DNA from: Kiloniellaceae bacterium | GTDB lineage: Bacteria > Pseudomonadota > Alphaproteobacteria > Kiloniellales > J153 | Direction: 5' to 3' | Assembly: GCA_021776175.1 (NCBI GenBank) | Contig: JAJFGJ010000015.1 | Location: 1-41,727 of the forward strand | DNA length: 41,727 bases | Shown: positions 7,488 to 17,241 of the stretch, one piece after another | Numbering within the stretch: the stretch's first letter is position 1 | Layout: each line of letters opens with the position of its first letter | Program-made: the position numbers and the translations under genes | The notes under the pieces: model-generated | Seen by the model: the letters and a program-made list of their open reading frames with translations, nothing else | Told to the model about the DNA's origin: nothing | Databases searched by the model: none

Positions 7488-8333
7488 ATGAGCTATCTCG
7501 ATCGTATCGCCGAGTGTCACCGCTGGGACCCGGAGGCCTATCGGCCTTTCACCATCCAAGGCGTGACTCTCGGCCGGGTGGCCCACGATTGGGCCCGGCG
7601 CCTGACCGATTTTCCCAAAGTCTTCCAAGTTACAGACGCGGCTGTGGTCCTGGCCCCGGAACTGGACGATTTCGATTCGCGCAGCGCGGCGGTGCACGCG
7701 GTTTTACTGAGTTTCAGAGAGGCCGGCCTTGTCCCCCATTGGCGCGGCGAAGACTATCCCGTGATCCGGCGCTGGGGCGATACGCCGCCCATGAAAATGG
7801 AACGCGGCGCAGTGCCCTTGTTCGGTGTGCGCGGTTTCGGCGTCAATCTGAACGGCTATGTACGGCGCGCCGATGGCCTGCATCTCTGGGTTGGCAAGCG
7901 GTCCCAAACCAAGCATTCGGCGCCCGGCAAGCGCGATCACATCGTCGGCGGCGGCCAGCCCTACGGCCTCGGCATCTTGGAAAACCTGATCAAGGAGTGC
8001 CAGGAGGAGGCCGGCATGGCGCCCGAACTCGCCATGCGGGCGGTGCCGGTTGGCGCGGTTTCCTATAGCTGCACGCGCGAAGAGGGGCTGCGCGACGATG
8101 TCTTCTTCAACTACGACCTGGAACTGCCGGACGATTTCATCCCGCGCAACACCGATGGTGAGGTCGAATCTTTCGAGCTATGGCCCATGGCCCGGGTCAT
8201 GGACACCATGCGCGAAACCCAGGATTTCAAGTTCAACGTTAACTTGGTGCTGCTGGATTTCGCCATACGCCACGGTTTCCTGACCCCCGACGATCCGGAC
8301 TATCAGGCGATCTGGGAGGGGCTACATCTTTAG
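7488..8333 (+). CDS. DUF4743/Tnr3-type Nudix hydrolase
   Basis: A 281-residue protein made of an N-terminal DUF4743-type region (about 1-115) and a Nudix domain (about 115-250). The Nudix helix is at about residues 151-175 and ends ENLIKECQEEAGM, matching the family variant in which Lys replaces Arg of the REUxEExGU core; the metal-binding EE pair is intact. Proteins of this type are related to the Nudix half of yeast Tnr3, which removes a phosphate from damaged oxo-/oxy-thiamine diphosphates; the same clean-up role is plausible but not shown here. The ATG at 7488 has GAGG just upstream. Its last bases overlap the convergent ggt gene by 4 bases. Confidence 0.8.
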   Translation: MSYLDRIAECHRWDPEAYRPFTIQGVTLGRVAHDWARRLTDFPKVFQVTDAAVVLAPELDDFDSRSAAVHAVLLSFREAGLVPHWRGEDYPVIRRWGDTPPMKMERGAVPLFGVRGFGVNLNGYVRRADGLHLWVGKRSQTKHSAPGKRDHIVGGGQPYGLGILENLIKECQEEAGMAPELAMRAVPVGAVSYSCTREEGLRDDVFFNYDLELPDDFIPRNTDGEVESFELWPMARVMDTMRETQDFKFNVNLVLLDFAIRHGFLTPDDPDYQAIWEGLHL

Positions 8334-10219
8334 CGCAGCGTGACAACGCCGCCGGTGCGGCGTCTGTCGGCGGCGCCGTACTGGCGCTTGTCATGCGGGT
8401 CGATGACGATGGCCTGAACCGAGCCGATGGCGCCGGGTACGCGTACCTTGTGTCCCAGATCGCGCAAAGCCTGGATCGCGCCGGGATCGAAGCCGATCTC
8501 GCGCGCCGGGGTCCCGGCCGCGCTGGTCTGGGACAGGCGCGGTGCATCGACGGCCTCTTGCACCGTCATGCCATGGTCGATCAGGTTCAGGGTGACGTTG
8601 AGCACGCTGTTGATGATGCTCGATCCGCCCGGCGAGCCGAAGGCGGCGAGGGGTTTGCCGTCCTTGAAGATCATGGTCGGTGCCATGGAACTGCGCGGCC
8701 GCTTGCCGGGGGCGGCATCGTTGGCGCCGGGGTTGTAGTCATCGGGATCGGGATTGGCGGCCGGCAGGCGATTGAAATCGGTCAGCTCGTTATTCAGCAG
8801 AAAACCGAAGCCGGGCACCATGAGCCCCGTGCCCCAGGCCGATTCTATGGTGTTGGTGTAGGTCACGACATTGCCGTCCCCATCGGCGACGGTAAAGTGG
8901 GTGGTGTTTCGGCCTTCCGCATCGAGCAAGGACGCGCGCGCCAATTTCGTTTCCCCCACCAGGGCCGCCATGTCGAAGGGGCGTGGATCGCCGGCCACGG
9001 CGACATCGTTGCTCATGCGCGCGGTGGGGTCGATCAAGGGCTGGCGGGTCGCGATATAGCGGTCGTCGATCAAGCCCTTGACCGGCAGGGCGACGAAATC
9101 CGTATCGCCCATCCACAGCGCCCGGTCGGCGAAGGCCAGGCGCATGGCCTCGATCATGACGTTCAGGGTCTTGGGCGACCCGAAACCGAAGCCCCGGTCC
9201 GCGTCGCCCATGGGGAAGGGCTCGACCAGCTTCAGGATCTGAATGACGGTCAAACCGCCGGACGAGGGCGGCGGCATGGAAACCATTTTATAACCGCGAT
9301 AGGTGCTCTCGACCGGCTGGCGGATCGCGACCTCGTAGCTGGTCAGATCATCGCAAGTCATGCGCCCGGTGCCGGAAGGATTGGTCGCGCGCGTGGCGCG
9401 CTGGGTATCGACGATGGCCTGGGCGATATCGTTGGCCGGGTCGAAGCCGCAGGTGTAGACGACTGCCGGTCCCTTCTTGGCAATCGCCCGCAGGGTGCGT
9501 GCCAAGCCCGGTTGAACCAAGAGATCGTTCTCGGCCAGGGGCTTGCCGCCGGGATGAAACACCGTGCGCGCGGCCTCGTAGGCCGGAACACCCGGGTCGC
9601 TGGTCAGGCGCTTGCTGGTCACACTGCCTTCCAGGCGCGGCGTCACCAGGAAACCGCTCTCCGCCAAATGGATCGCCGGCGCCAAGGCGACCGCGAGAGA
9701 AATGGTGCCCCAACGATCGAGCGCGGTGGCGATTCCCTTGACCATGCCCGGCACCCCGACTGCGAAGCCGCTGGTCGAGCGCAGCGGCCAGGCAATCGCC
9801 TCACCCGGTTTGGCCGGGTCCTCGAACATACGCGGGCCGGAGGCGGCGGGCGCTGTTTCTCGCGAATCGACGACGAAGGTTTCTTGGCTCTTGGCCAAGT
9901 GAATCATCATGAAACCGCCGCCGCCCATGCCCGACGACTGCGGCTCGATCACGTTGAGGGCGAAGGCCACGGCGGCGGCGGCGTCGACCGCGTTGCCGCC
10001 GCCGCGGAGAATCCGCGCCCCAACTTTCGCCGCCAGGGGTTCGCTGGTGGCGGCCAAGCCGCCATGGCCGCCGGGGATGCCTAGCTGGCCCTGTTCCGCC
10101 GTGGCGGGCTTGCCCAGCGCCAGAAGAGGCGTGGCCAGTAGGAGCGCGGCGACCATGAACAGGCCTGCCGGCCGGCGGCGAGCCAGGTGGGCCACAATCG
10201 ATCTGAGGCTTGAGAACAT
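8330..10219 (-). CDS. ggt: Gamma-glutamyltransferase precursor
   Basis: A 629-residue exported precursor that cleaves gamma-glutamyl bonds of glutathione and transfers the glutamyl group, acting in the periplasm after autocatalytic splitting into two subunits. The N-terminus (RRRPAGLFMVAALLLATPLLALG) is a signal peptide. The small-subunit start is Thr439, the first residue of TTHFTVADGDGN, which is both the autoprocessing and catalytic nucleophile. Other family motifs are GGGNAVDAAAAVAFALNV, MGGGGFMM, RETAP, PPPSSGG and GSPGGSSIINSVLN. I chose the ATG at 10219: it begins the signal peptide and has AAGGGG upstream; the frame is open to 10330. It stands alone, divergent from the histidine kinase and convergent with the Nudix gene. 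Confidence 0.92.
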   Translation of the reverse strand: MFSSLRSIVAHLARRRPAGLFMVAALLLATPLLALGKPATAEQGQLGIPGGHGGLAATSEPLAAKVGARILRGGGNAVDAAAAVAFALNVIEPQSSGMGGGGFMMIHLAKSQETFVVDSRETAPAASGPRMFEDPAKPGEAIAWPLRSTSGFAVGVPGMVKGIATALDRWGTISLAVALAPAIHLAESGFLVTPRLEGSVTSKRLTSDPGVPAYEAARTVFHPGGKPLAENDLLVQPGLARTLRAIAKKGPAVVYTCGFDPANDIAQAIVDTQRATRATNPSGTGRMTCDDLTSYEVAIRQPVESTYRGYKMVSMPPPSSGGLTVIQILKLVEPFPMGDADRGFGFGSPKTLNVMIEAMRLAFADRALWMGDTDFVALPVKGLIDDRYIATRQPLIDPTARMSNDVAVAGDPRPFDMAALVGETKLARASLLDAEGRNTTHFTVADGDGNVVTYTNTIESAWGTGLMVPGFGFLLNNELTDFNRLPAANPDPDDYNPGANDAAPGKRPRSSMAPTMIFKDGKPLAAFGSPGGSSIINSVLNVTLNLIDHGMTVQEAVDAPRLSQTSAAGTPAREIGFDPGAIQALRDLGHKVRVPGAIGSVQAIVIDPHDKRQYGAADRRRTGGVVTLR

Positions 10220-10391
10220 GGGCCGCGTTTCCCCTTGGCGGATTGGGCCATCATGCAAGCAAGCCCACGCCGGGAGGTCAAACTCTTTGCCCTTAACGCC
10301 GTGGAAACCCCGGTTTTCTGCCATTTTCACCCTTAGATTTTAGTAACCAGGCTGGGGGTATGATTAATGGGACGGTAGTGGGCGCTTAGCG

Positions 10392-10425
10392 CCGGCACGC
10401 CAGGCGAAGAACTTGGCCGTGCCGG
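10392..10425. repeat. Inverted repeat in the leader of the histidine kinase gene
   Basis: CCGGCACG (10392-10399) and CGTGCCGG (10418-10425) form a perfect 8-bp stem that extends inward by CCA/TGG with a one-base bulge. A smaller GGCGC-tta-GCGCC hairpin lies directly to its left (10381-10393 region). It lies 40 bases before the kinase start and may be an RNA structure or an operator. Confidence 0.55.
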
Positions 10426-10464
10426 GCTGCTTCAAGCTCCATATTCGCGTGTCTTCGCTCCGGG

Positions 10465-12153
10465 ATGGCTCGGTTAATGGTTTGGTTCAAGCGAAATAAA
10501 CTAAAGGCGCGGAGCCCATCCTTGACGACGGATGAACAGCTTGTCATGGCGATTGAGTCACTGTCGGAACATGTCGTCTTGTTCGACGCCAATGACCGCG
10601 TGGTCGCGGCCAACCGGGCCTTTAGGGAATTGAATGCGGACATCGCCGAGTACTCGAAACCAGGCACGCGTTTCGAGGACCACCTGCGCGCGGCGATCCG
10701 TCGCGGATTGATAGCGGATGCCGCCGGCCGCGAAGAGGAATGGTTCCGCGAGCGCATGGAGCGCCACCGGAATCCGGGCGCCCCTTTCGAAGTGGCGCGC
10801 CAGAACGGGCGTTGGTTCCGCTTACATGAGCAGCGCCTGCCCAACGGCGGCACCATCCTTATTATCGGCGATATCACCGAGGCCAAGCGCGCCGATCGTG
10901 CCTTGCATGAGAGCGAGGCCCGCTTCCGGGCTGTGGTCAATTATTCACCTACTAAGATTCACATCAAGGACAAGCAGGGACGCTACATCCTGATAAACGA
11001 TCTTGCCGCCCAGTTGTTCGGGGTGACCGAGGAAGGCGCGAAATGCAAGACAAGCCACGATATCTTCTCTAAGGAAATAGCCGATGCCTTCGTGGCGCAC
11101 GATCGCATGGTGATGGAGGCCGGTCAGGCCACCGAGGAGGAAGAGGTATGGCCGGGCCCGGCGGGCCCCACGACGTTCCTGACCGTCAAGTTCCCGATTT
11201 TTGATCGTGCCGGCAAGATCACCGGCACCGGCGCCATAGGAACCGATATCACGGCCCGCAAACAGGCCGAGGAAAAACTGCGGCGCAGCGAGGAAACCCT
11301 TCGAGACAGAGTGCTTGAGCTCGAAGCGGCGCAACGCAAGCTGGAGAAACAGGGCCAGGATTTGAAGCGTCTGGCCGATGACCTCAAAGACGCACGCGAC
11401 GACGCGCAAACGGCGAGCGAAGCGAAATCGGAATTCCTCGCTTCCATGAGCCACGAGTTGCGCACGCCCCTGAACGCGATAATCGGATTCTCCGAGGTCA
11501 TGAATGAGGAGGCCTTGGGGCCCATGGGCAGCGAGCTTTACCGGGGCTATGCGAAGGATATCAACGAGTCGGGCTTGCATTTGCTCTCGCTCATTAACGA
11601 TGTCCTGGACTTGTCGAAAATCGAGTCGGGCATGGAGGCGGTGCATGAGGAAATCCTTCAGGTTCCTATCGTGGTCGATTCCGTGGTGAGGCTGATTTCT
11701 CAACGCGCCGAAGGATCCGGGGTCGCCTTGGAGCAGGACCTTCCGGAAAACGCGCCCGGTTTGCGCGCCGATGCGCGCAAGATGAAGCAAATCCTGACCA
11801 ACCTCATAAGCAACGCGGTTAAGTTCACTAAGGCCGGCGGCCGGGTCACGATCCGGGCTAGGTGCGAATCCAACGGCGGCTATGAGTTCGAAATCGTCGA
11901 TACCGGGATCGGTATCGCGCCGAAAGATATTCCCAAGGCCTTGACGCAGTTCGTCCAGGTCGACAGCTTTCTCAGCCGCCAACACCAGGGTACCGGCCTG
12001 GGCCTGCCGCTGGCCAGGACCCTGGTCGAACTTCACGGCGGCACGCTGTCTCTCGAGAGCGAGGTCGGGGTCGGCACAAGTGTAACTCTTCGCTTTCCCG
12101 CCGCGCGGACGGTGTGGCCGTCGTCTTACCGGCCCGCGCGCGAGGCTGGGTGA
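10465..12153 (+). CDS. Cytosolic PAS-PAS sensor histidine kinase
   Basis: A 562-residue hybrid-less sensor kinase. Order: PAS domain about 25-140 (ESLSEHVVLFDANDRVVAAN), second PAS about 147-272 (ending GTDITARKQAEEKL), a coiled coil about 272-322, HisKA with the phosphorylated His330 in FLASMSHELRTPLNAIIGF, and an HATPase domain with N box TNLISNAVKFTKAGG, G1 DTGIGIAP and G2 GTGLGLPLAR. No transmembrane segment is visible, so it should sense a cytosolic signal. No response regulator is adjacent, so it is an orphan; partners are unknown. The ATG at 10465 lacks a clear Shine-Dalgarno sequence and an in-frame ATG follows at 10477/10480, so the start is uncertain by a few codons. It ends 7 bases from the convergent leuA. 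Confidence 0.88.
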   Translation: MARLMVWFKRNKLKARSPSLTTDEQLVMAIESLSEHVVLFDANDRVVAANRAFRELNADIAEYSKPGTRFEDHLRAAIRRGLIADAAGREEEWFRERMERHRNPGAPFEVARQNGRWFRLHEQRLPNGGTILIIGDITEAKRADRALHESEARFRAVVNYSPTKIHIKDKQGRYILINDLAAQLFGVTEEGAKCKTSHDIFSKEIADAFVAHDRMVMEAGQATEEEEVWPGPAGPTTFLTVKFPIFDRAGKITGTGAIGTDITARKQAEEKLRRSEETLRDRVLELEAAQRKLEKQGQDLKRLADDLKDARDDAQTASEAKSEFLASMSHELRTPLNAIIGFSEVMNEEALGPMGSELYRGYAKDINESGLHLLSLINDVLDLSKIESGMEAVHEEILQVPIVVDSVVRLISQRAEGSGVALEQDLPENAPGLRADARKMKQILTNLISNAVKFTKAGGRVTIRARCESNGGYEFEIVDTGIGIAPKDIPKALTQFVQVDSFLSRQHQGTGLGLPLARTLVELHGGTLSLESEVGVGTSVTLRFPAARTVWPSSYRPAREAG

Positions 12154-12160
12154 CGGAGCC

Positions 12161-13990
<1,830 letters not shown>

Positions 13991-14000
<10 letters not shown>

Positions 14001-14086
14001 CGACCGCCGATAAGGAGCAGGCGCGCGCAAGTGAAATCACGGGACGGGACGCAGATAGCGGGTGGAATTTCAGCTAGGCGGATCAT
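13991..14086 (-). CDS. Leucine leader peptide of leuA
   Basis: A 31-codon leftward frame starting at ATG 14086 and ending TGA at 13991, 117 bases before leuA. Its end reads CARLLLIGGRRA: three consecutive Leu codons (CTG CTC CTT) and one Ile, followed by GGRRA and a stop set inside a hairpin. Attenuation of leucine genes through Leu-rich leader peptides is established in proteobacteria, and the LLL-x-GGRR ending fits what I know of alphaproteobacterial leaders. The ribosome site is weak (GAGA about 8 bases upstream). The remainder of the peptide shows no domain and probably has no function beyond being translated. Confidence 0.65.
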
Positions 14087-14255
14087 CGTGAAAGGTCTCG
14101 TTCAGCGGGCTTACGGGTAAACGGCAAACTGGCGCCGGCGCGCTTGGTTCAAGCGGCCGGGGCGGTAAGTCGCAACGTAAGTTGGCACTGAAAGGACATG
14201 GTCCACATGGGAGTAAAGATAGGTGGCGGCGGGCTGGGGGTCAAGGCGCGCCGTT

Positions 14256-15641
14256 TCAGCGCCCGGCCTCGCACACGAAGTCCTCGAACTTGCCGGCCTT
14301 GGTGCGCGGCAGATCGTCGTGGAAAGTGAGCGAAACCGCGAAGGGATGACCGAACTTTTGCCGTACCCAGGCCCGCACGGCGTCCTCTTCGGCGGCGGTG
14401 AGGGCGCGGGCGGTAACCAGGCGCAGGTTGATATCGTCGACACTTTTCTGGACGAATTGGTATTGTTGGATCGGGGCGATCTCTTGCATGGCCGCCAGAT
14501 CCGAGGACGACAACAGCGGCCAGATGGCGGTGCCGTCCGGCAACATCAGCATGTTCTGGCGCCGGCCCATGATCCGCCGCAGGGCCGGCAAGCCGCGCCC
14601 GCAGGTGCAAGGTTCCGCCACTTGCGCGTAGTCTCCGATATCGTAGCGTATCAGCGGCATGGCGAAATTATGGAGCGGTGTCACAACGACGCGGCCGATT
14701 TGGCCCGCCTCGCAGTCCCGGCCTCGTTCGTCCAGCACTTCGACGAAGACGCCTTCGGACTGGATGTGATAGAGCTCGGTCTCCGGGCATTGCAACGCCA
14801 GGTATCCCGCCTCGCGCGTGGTGTACATGTCGACTAGCGGCACGCCCCAGACGTCGCGGCACAGCGCGCGCGTTTCCGGGCGCAGGGTTTCCGAGAAAGT
14901 TTCGACCTGGCGCAGGCTCGGCAGGGTAATCGCGTTGCTCCGGCAATATTCGGTGAGCCGGTGAAACATGCTCGGCAGGCATGTCAGGTAATCGGGGTCC
15001 TGGCGTTGCAGCCATTCGGCCTGCTGCTCCAGGGTGCTGGTGATGTTGAGGCTGACCGAGGGCCCGTTTTCGAAGACCGCGCGGCTGGAGTAGCCCCAGT
15101 TGTCGGCCGCCGCACCCTTGGGATACATGGCCGTGCCCTTCACCGAATCCCGGATCGTGGCCAGCTTGCCGGTTAAGTCGCGGCGGTGCCAAAGATGATC
15201 GCGCAGGGTGAAGGCGCTCCAGAACAAGGCCCACACCGCGCTTCGCACCGCGCGGATCGGCTTACCGGTCGAGCCCGAGGTGAAGACCTCGTCCGTGCCG
15301 CCGTGGCTGGCCCCCAGCTTCTTGTCGATCAGATTATCGCCGGCTTGCTGCACCTCCTCGCGCGTGAGAATGGGAATCCGCCGCCAGGCCTCGCGGTCCA
15401 GCGTGCCGGCGGGCCTTGCCGCCACCGTCTTCAAACGCGCGCGGTAGAAAGGCACGCCGCGCCGCGCCCGCGCCACGAGCTGTTCCAGCTGGTGGAATTG
15501 ATGCGCTTCGATTTCGGCGGCGGGCCACCATTGGCTTTGCTCAAGCTGATGCAGAATGGCCAGCAGGGTCGCGCCGCGCGTGCCGGGCAGGGCCGGCCAG
15601 GCGATCCCTTTGGTCGAAGATCTCAAGCGCGCGCCTGTCAT
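14256..15641 (-). CDS. CapK/PaaK-like adenylate-forming enzyme
   Basis: A 461-residue protein of the CapK / phenylacetate-CoA ligase-like branch of adenylate-forming enzymes. The phosphate-binding loop is TSGSTGKP, followed by LTCLPSMFHRL, a mid motif MYTTREAGYLALQCP, the ribose-binding type motif LIRYDIGDYAQV, a CxCGRGLP segment, and a C-terminal LPRTKAGKFEDFV with the expected catalytic lysine. CapK-type proteins often activate acyl or aryl acids during envelope polysaccharide decoration; the substrate here cannot be told. I chose the ATG at 15641 (MTGARLRS), 14 bases after the lipoprotein stop; the frame is open far upstream, but only through the lipoprotein gene in another frame. The two genes probably share a transcript. 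Confidence 0.75.
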   Translation of the reverse strand: MTGARLRSSTKGIAWPALPGTRGATLLAILHQLEQSQWWPAAEIEAHQFHQLEQLVARARRGVPFYRARLKTVAARPAGTLDREAWRRIPILTREEVQQAGDNLIDKKLGASHGGTDEVFTSGSTGKPIRAVRSAVWALFWSAFTLRDHLWHRRDLTGKLATIRDSVKGTAMYPKGAAADNWGYSSRAVFENGPSVSLNITSTLEQQAEWLQRQDPDYLTCLPSMFHRLTEYCRSNAITLPSLRQVETFSETLRPETRALCRDVWGVPLVDMYTTREAGYLALQCPETELYHIQSEGVFVEVLDERGRDCEAGQIGRVVVTPLHNFAMPLIRYDIGDYAQVAEPCTCGRGLPALRRIMGRRQNMLMLPDGTAIWPLLSSSDLAAMQEIAPIQQYQFVQKSVDDINLRLVTARALTAAEEDAVRAWVRQKFGHPFAVSLTFHDDLPRTKAGKFEDFVCEAGR

Positions 15642-15655
15642 GGGCGCCGTACCCG

Positions 15656-16144
15656 CTACAGCCCGGCCGCCCGGTTCTCGATCTTCAGGGCCACCGGCCC
15701 CGAAAGCTTGCCGTCGATGGGCAGGCCGTGGTCGCGCTGATATTGCCGGATCGCCTCGCCGGTCTTGGGGCCGTACTGGCCATCGACCGGACCGGGCCGG
15801 TAGCCGAGCTGGGTCAGATTGGCCTGAGTCGCCGCGACCAGGTTCGAGGCCTTGGCGCCGCGCGAAGTCTGTGCGCTTGGGGTCGTCGAATAACGTTTCC
15901 AGATCGGCTCCCCCAGGTTCACCGTGCCGGGGTCGGTAAAGCCGCCGAAGGCGGCGCCCAGCCCGGTGCCGATCAGGGCGCCCTCCAGCACCGTCAAGCC
16001 GGTGACCGCCCCGATCACCGCGCCCGCCGCCGCGCCGATGCCGCCACCGGAGATCGCGCGGTCTCCCGGCGCGGTGCCGCACCCCGCGAGGACGAGACTG
16101 AGCGCCACGGCGCTTGCCAAATTGCGCGAACGGGATTGGAACAT
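15656..16144 (-). CDS. Glycine-zipper lipoprotein with peptidoglycan-binding domain
   Basis: A 162-residue envelope protein. Residues 1-22 are a lipoprotein signal ending in the lipobox LAGC, so Cys22 should be lipidated. Residues about 34-68 form a Gly-rich zipper (GGGIGAAAGAVIGAVTG and GALIGTGLGAAFGG). The C-terminal ~60 residues (TQANLTQLGYRPGPVDGQYG...TGEAIRQYQRDHGL) are a PG_binding_1 domain that binds peptidoglycan. It thus probably links the outer membrane to the wall. A very good ribosome site, GGGAGGT, precedes the ATG at 16144. The CapK-like gene follows 14 bases downstream, which hints at a joint envelope role. Confidence 0.82.
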   Translation of the reverse strand: MFQSRSRNLASAVALSLVLAGCGTAPGDRAISGGGIGAAAGAVIGAVTGLTVLEGALIGTGLGAAFGGFTDPGTVNLGEPIWKRYSTTPSAQTSRGAKASNLVAATQANLTQLGYRPGPVDGQYGPKTGEAIRQYQRDHGLPIDGKLSGPVALKIENRAAGL

Positions 16145-16221
16145 GAGATTACCTCCCTCAAGGCCGGTATGCGGCCGGGTCCGCGAAACGCGCGTCCCCG
16201 GTCAGCCGTTGTAGGACCGTA

Positions 16222-16236
16222 CCATGCCTAGCATGG
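16222..16236. repeat. Short perfect inverted repeat
   Basis: CCATGC-cta-GCATGG, 6-bp arms, lies 78 bases upstream of the lipoprotein ATG and just beyond the stop of the DUF2459 gene. It may be an operator or a weak transcription stop; no T-run follows. Confidence 0.4.
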
Positions 16237-16273
16237 AGGGGCGGGGCGGAGCAATTGAGCCTGCGCTCGGCCG

Positions 16274-16927
16274 TCACATGCGCGCCCGCGCGAGCGCCGC
16301 GCGCAGGCGCGTCATCAAATCGCCGGCGGTGACGATTCCCGGCGGCGAGATATCCACGCCCCCGGCGCGCAACATGCGCGCGGTCCAGGTGTTGCAGGTG
16401 TTGAAGAGGTGAAACGTGCCCCGGGCGTTGTAGAAAAGACTGTCCGGGTATAGCCCCGGGGAGACCGCTTGCGCCCGGCCGCCGTCCGGGCGTTCGAAGG
16501 CCGCCGCCATGGCGCCCAGCAGGCGCCGCGCGCCCTCGCGGCTCAGGCTCAGCGTCACCGTGTCGCTGTCCGCGCCCGCTTGGCGCGCGCGTTCCAGGCC
16601 GGCCAGGTGCATGACCGCCGGGGTCGGGGTCAGGGCGGCGCTCAGCGCCGTGGCGAGGCTGGGATCGGCCGCCGGATAGAATTCCCGGTCGCCCCAGCCG
16701 AACTCAAGGAACGCGGCGTTTGGGAAGTCCGCCGCCTCCGGCAGGACTCCGCTCGCCACGGCCGGCGCGCGCGCGACCACGATCGCCGTGTGCCAGCCGT
16801 TGCTGATCACCCGCACCATGTGCACGCGCGGTCCCGTATCGGCCGGCGGCAAGGGCGCCGCCGCCGCGCAAGCCGCCAAATACACGGCCACGCCAAGCCC
16901 GCTCCAAACGCGAAGCGCGGATTTCAT
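16274..16927 (-). CDS. DUF2459 (TIGR02117-type) lipoprotein
   Basis: A 217-residue protein of the DUF2459 family, function unknown; members often carry the local annotation 'urease-associated', although no urease gene is here. The N-terminus is a lipoprotein signal with an LAAC lipobox (Cys20). Recognisable family segments are VISNGWHTAIVV, FLEFGWGDREFYPA and FHLFNTCNTWTARMLRAGG; the conserved His in GWHT, the Glu/Asp in EFGWGD and the Cys in NTCNTW look like a possible papain-like catalytic set (inference). It is followed by the lipoprotein and CapK-like genes in the same direction. Confidence 0.72.
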   Translation of the reverse strand: MKSALRVWSGLGVAVYLAACAAAAPLPPADTGPRVHMVRVISNGWHTAIVVARAPAVASGVLPEAADFPNAAFLEFGWGDREFYPAADPSLATALSAALTPTPAVMHLAGLERARQAGADSDTVTLSLSREGARRLLGAMAAAFERPDGGRAQAVSPGLYPDSLFYNARGTFHLFNTCNTWTARMLRAGGVDISPPGIVTAGDLMTRLRAALARARM

Positions 16928-16986
16928 GGACTAAGATTAGCACCGTCTCGGCCGGGGGCGGTAGTGGGGTAGGGGGGCGTCAATTC

Positions 16987-17015
16987 TTGGAAAATCCCTC
17001 AAAATGGGGTATAAT
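16987..17015 (+). promoter_or_regulatory. Near-consensus sigma70 promoter of the 38-residue membrane protein
   Basis: TTGGAA (16987-16992) and a perfect TATAAT (17010-17015) with the ideal 17-base spacer, 43 bases before the ATG of the small gene. It is one of the two best promoter matches in this window, implying strong constitutive transcription. Confidence 0.75.
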
Positions 17016-17058
17016 TAGGCCAATATCAGGGGGGCTTCTCCATATGGAGGGTTCCACC

Positions 17059-17175
17059 ATGACACCGGATAACAAGCATACGATTTATTGGACCAGTGGC
17101 ACGATGGCGGCCATTCTCACGGTCCTGGTTATTCTTTGGGCCATGGGTGTCTTTCAGGTCGCGCCGGTACAATAG
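17059..17175 (+). CDS. Single-pass small membrane protein, 38 residues
   Basis: A short gene with a strong ribosome site (GGAGGG 7 bases before the ATG at 17059) and a near-consensus promoter. The peptide has a short polar N-terminus (MTPDNKHTIYW), one hydrophobic helix at about residues 14-33 (GTMAAILTVLVILWAMGVF) and a six-residue tail. In-frame ATGs at 17044 and 16987 would lengthen it, but only 17059 has a proper ribosome site. It resembles small accessory subunits of respiratory oxidases in size and layout, but I do not recognise a family. It is monocistronic; neighbours on both sides are leftward. Confidence 0.65.
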   Translation: MTPDNKHTIYWTSGTMAAILTVLVILWAMGVFQVAPVQ

Positions 17176-17241
17176 GCGAAGCTCTCAAGCCCCGGCCGCG
17201 CGGCTCCCACGGCCACGGGCGCGGTCGGCTGCCGGGTGCGC

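Noticed and set aside
8393..10084. 563-codon rightward open frame opposite ggt
   Set aside because: It mirrors the GC-rich codons of ggt, has no family features and no ribosome site; a shadow frame.
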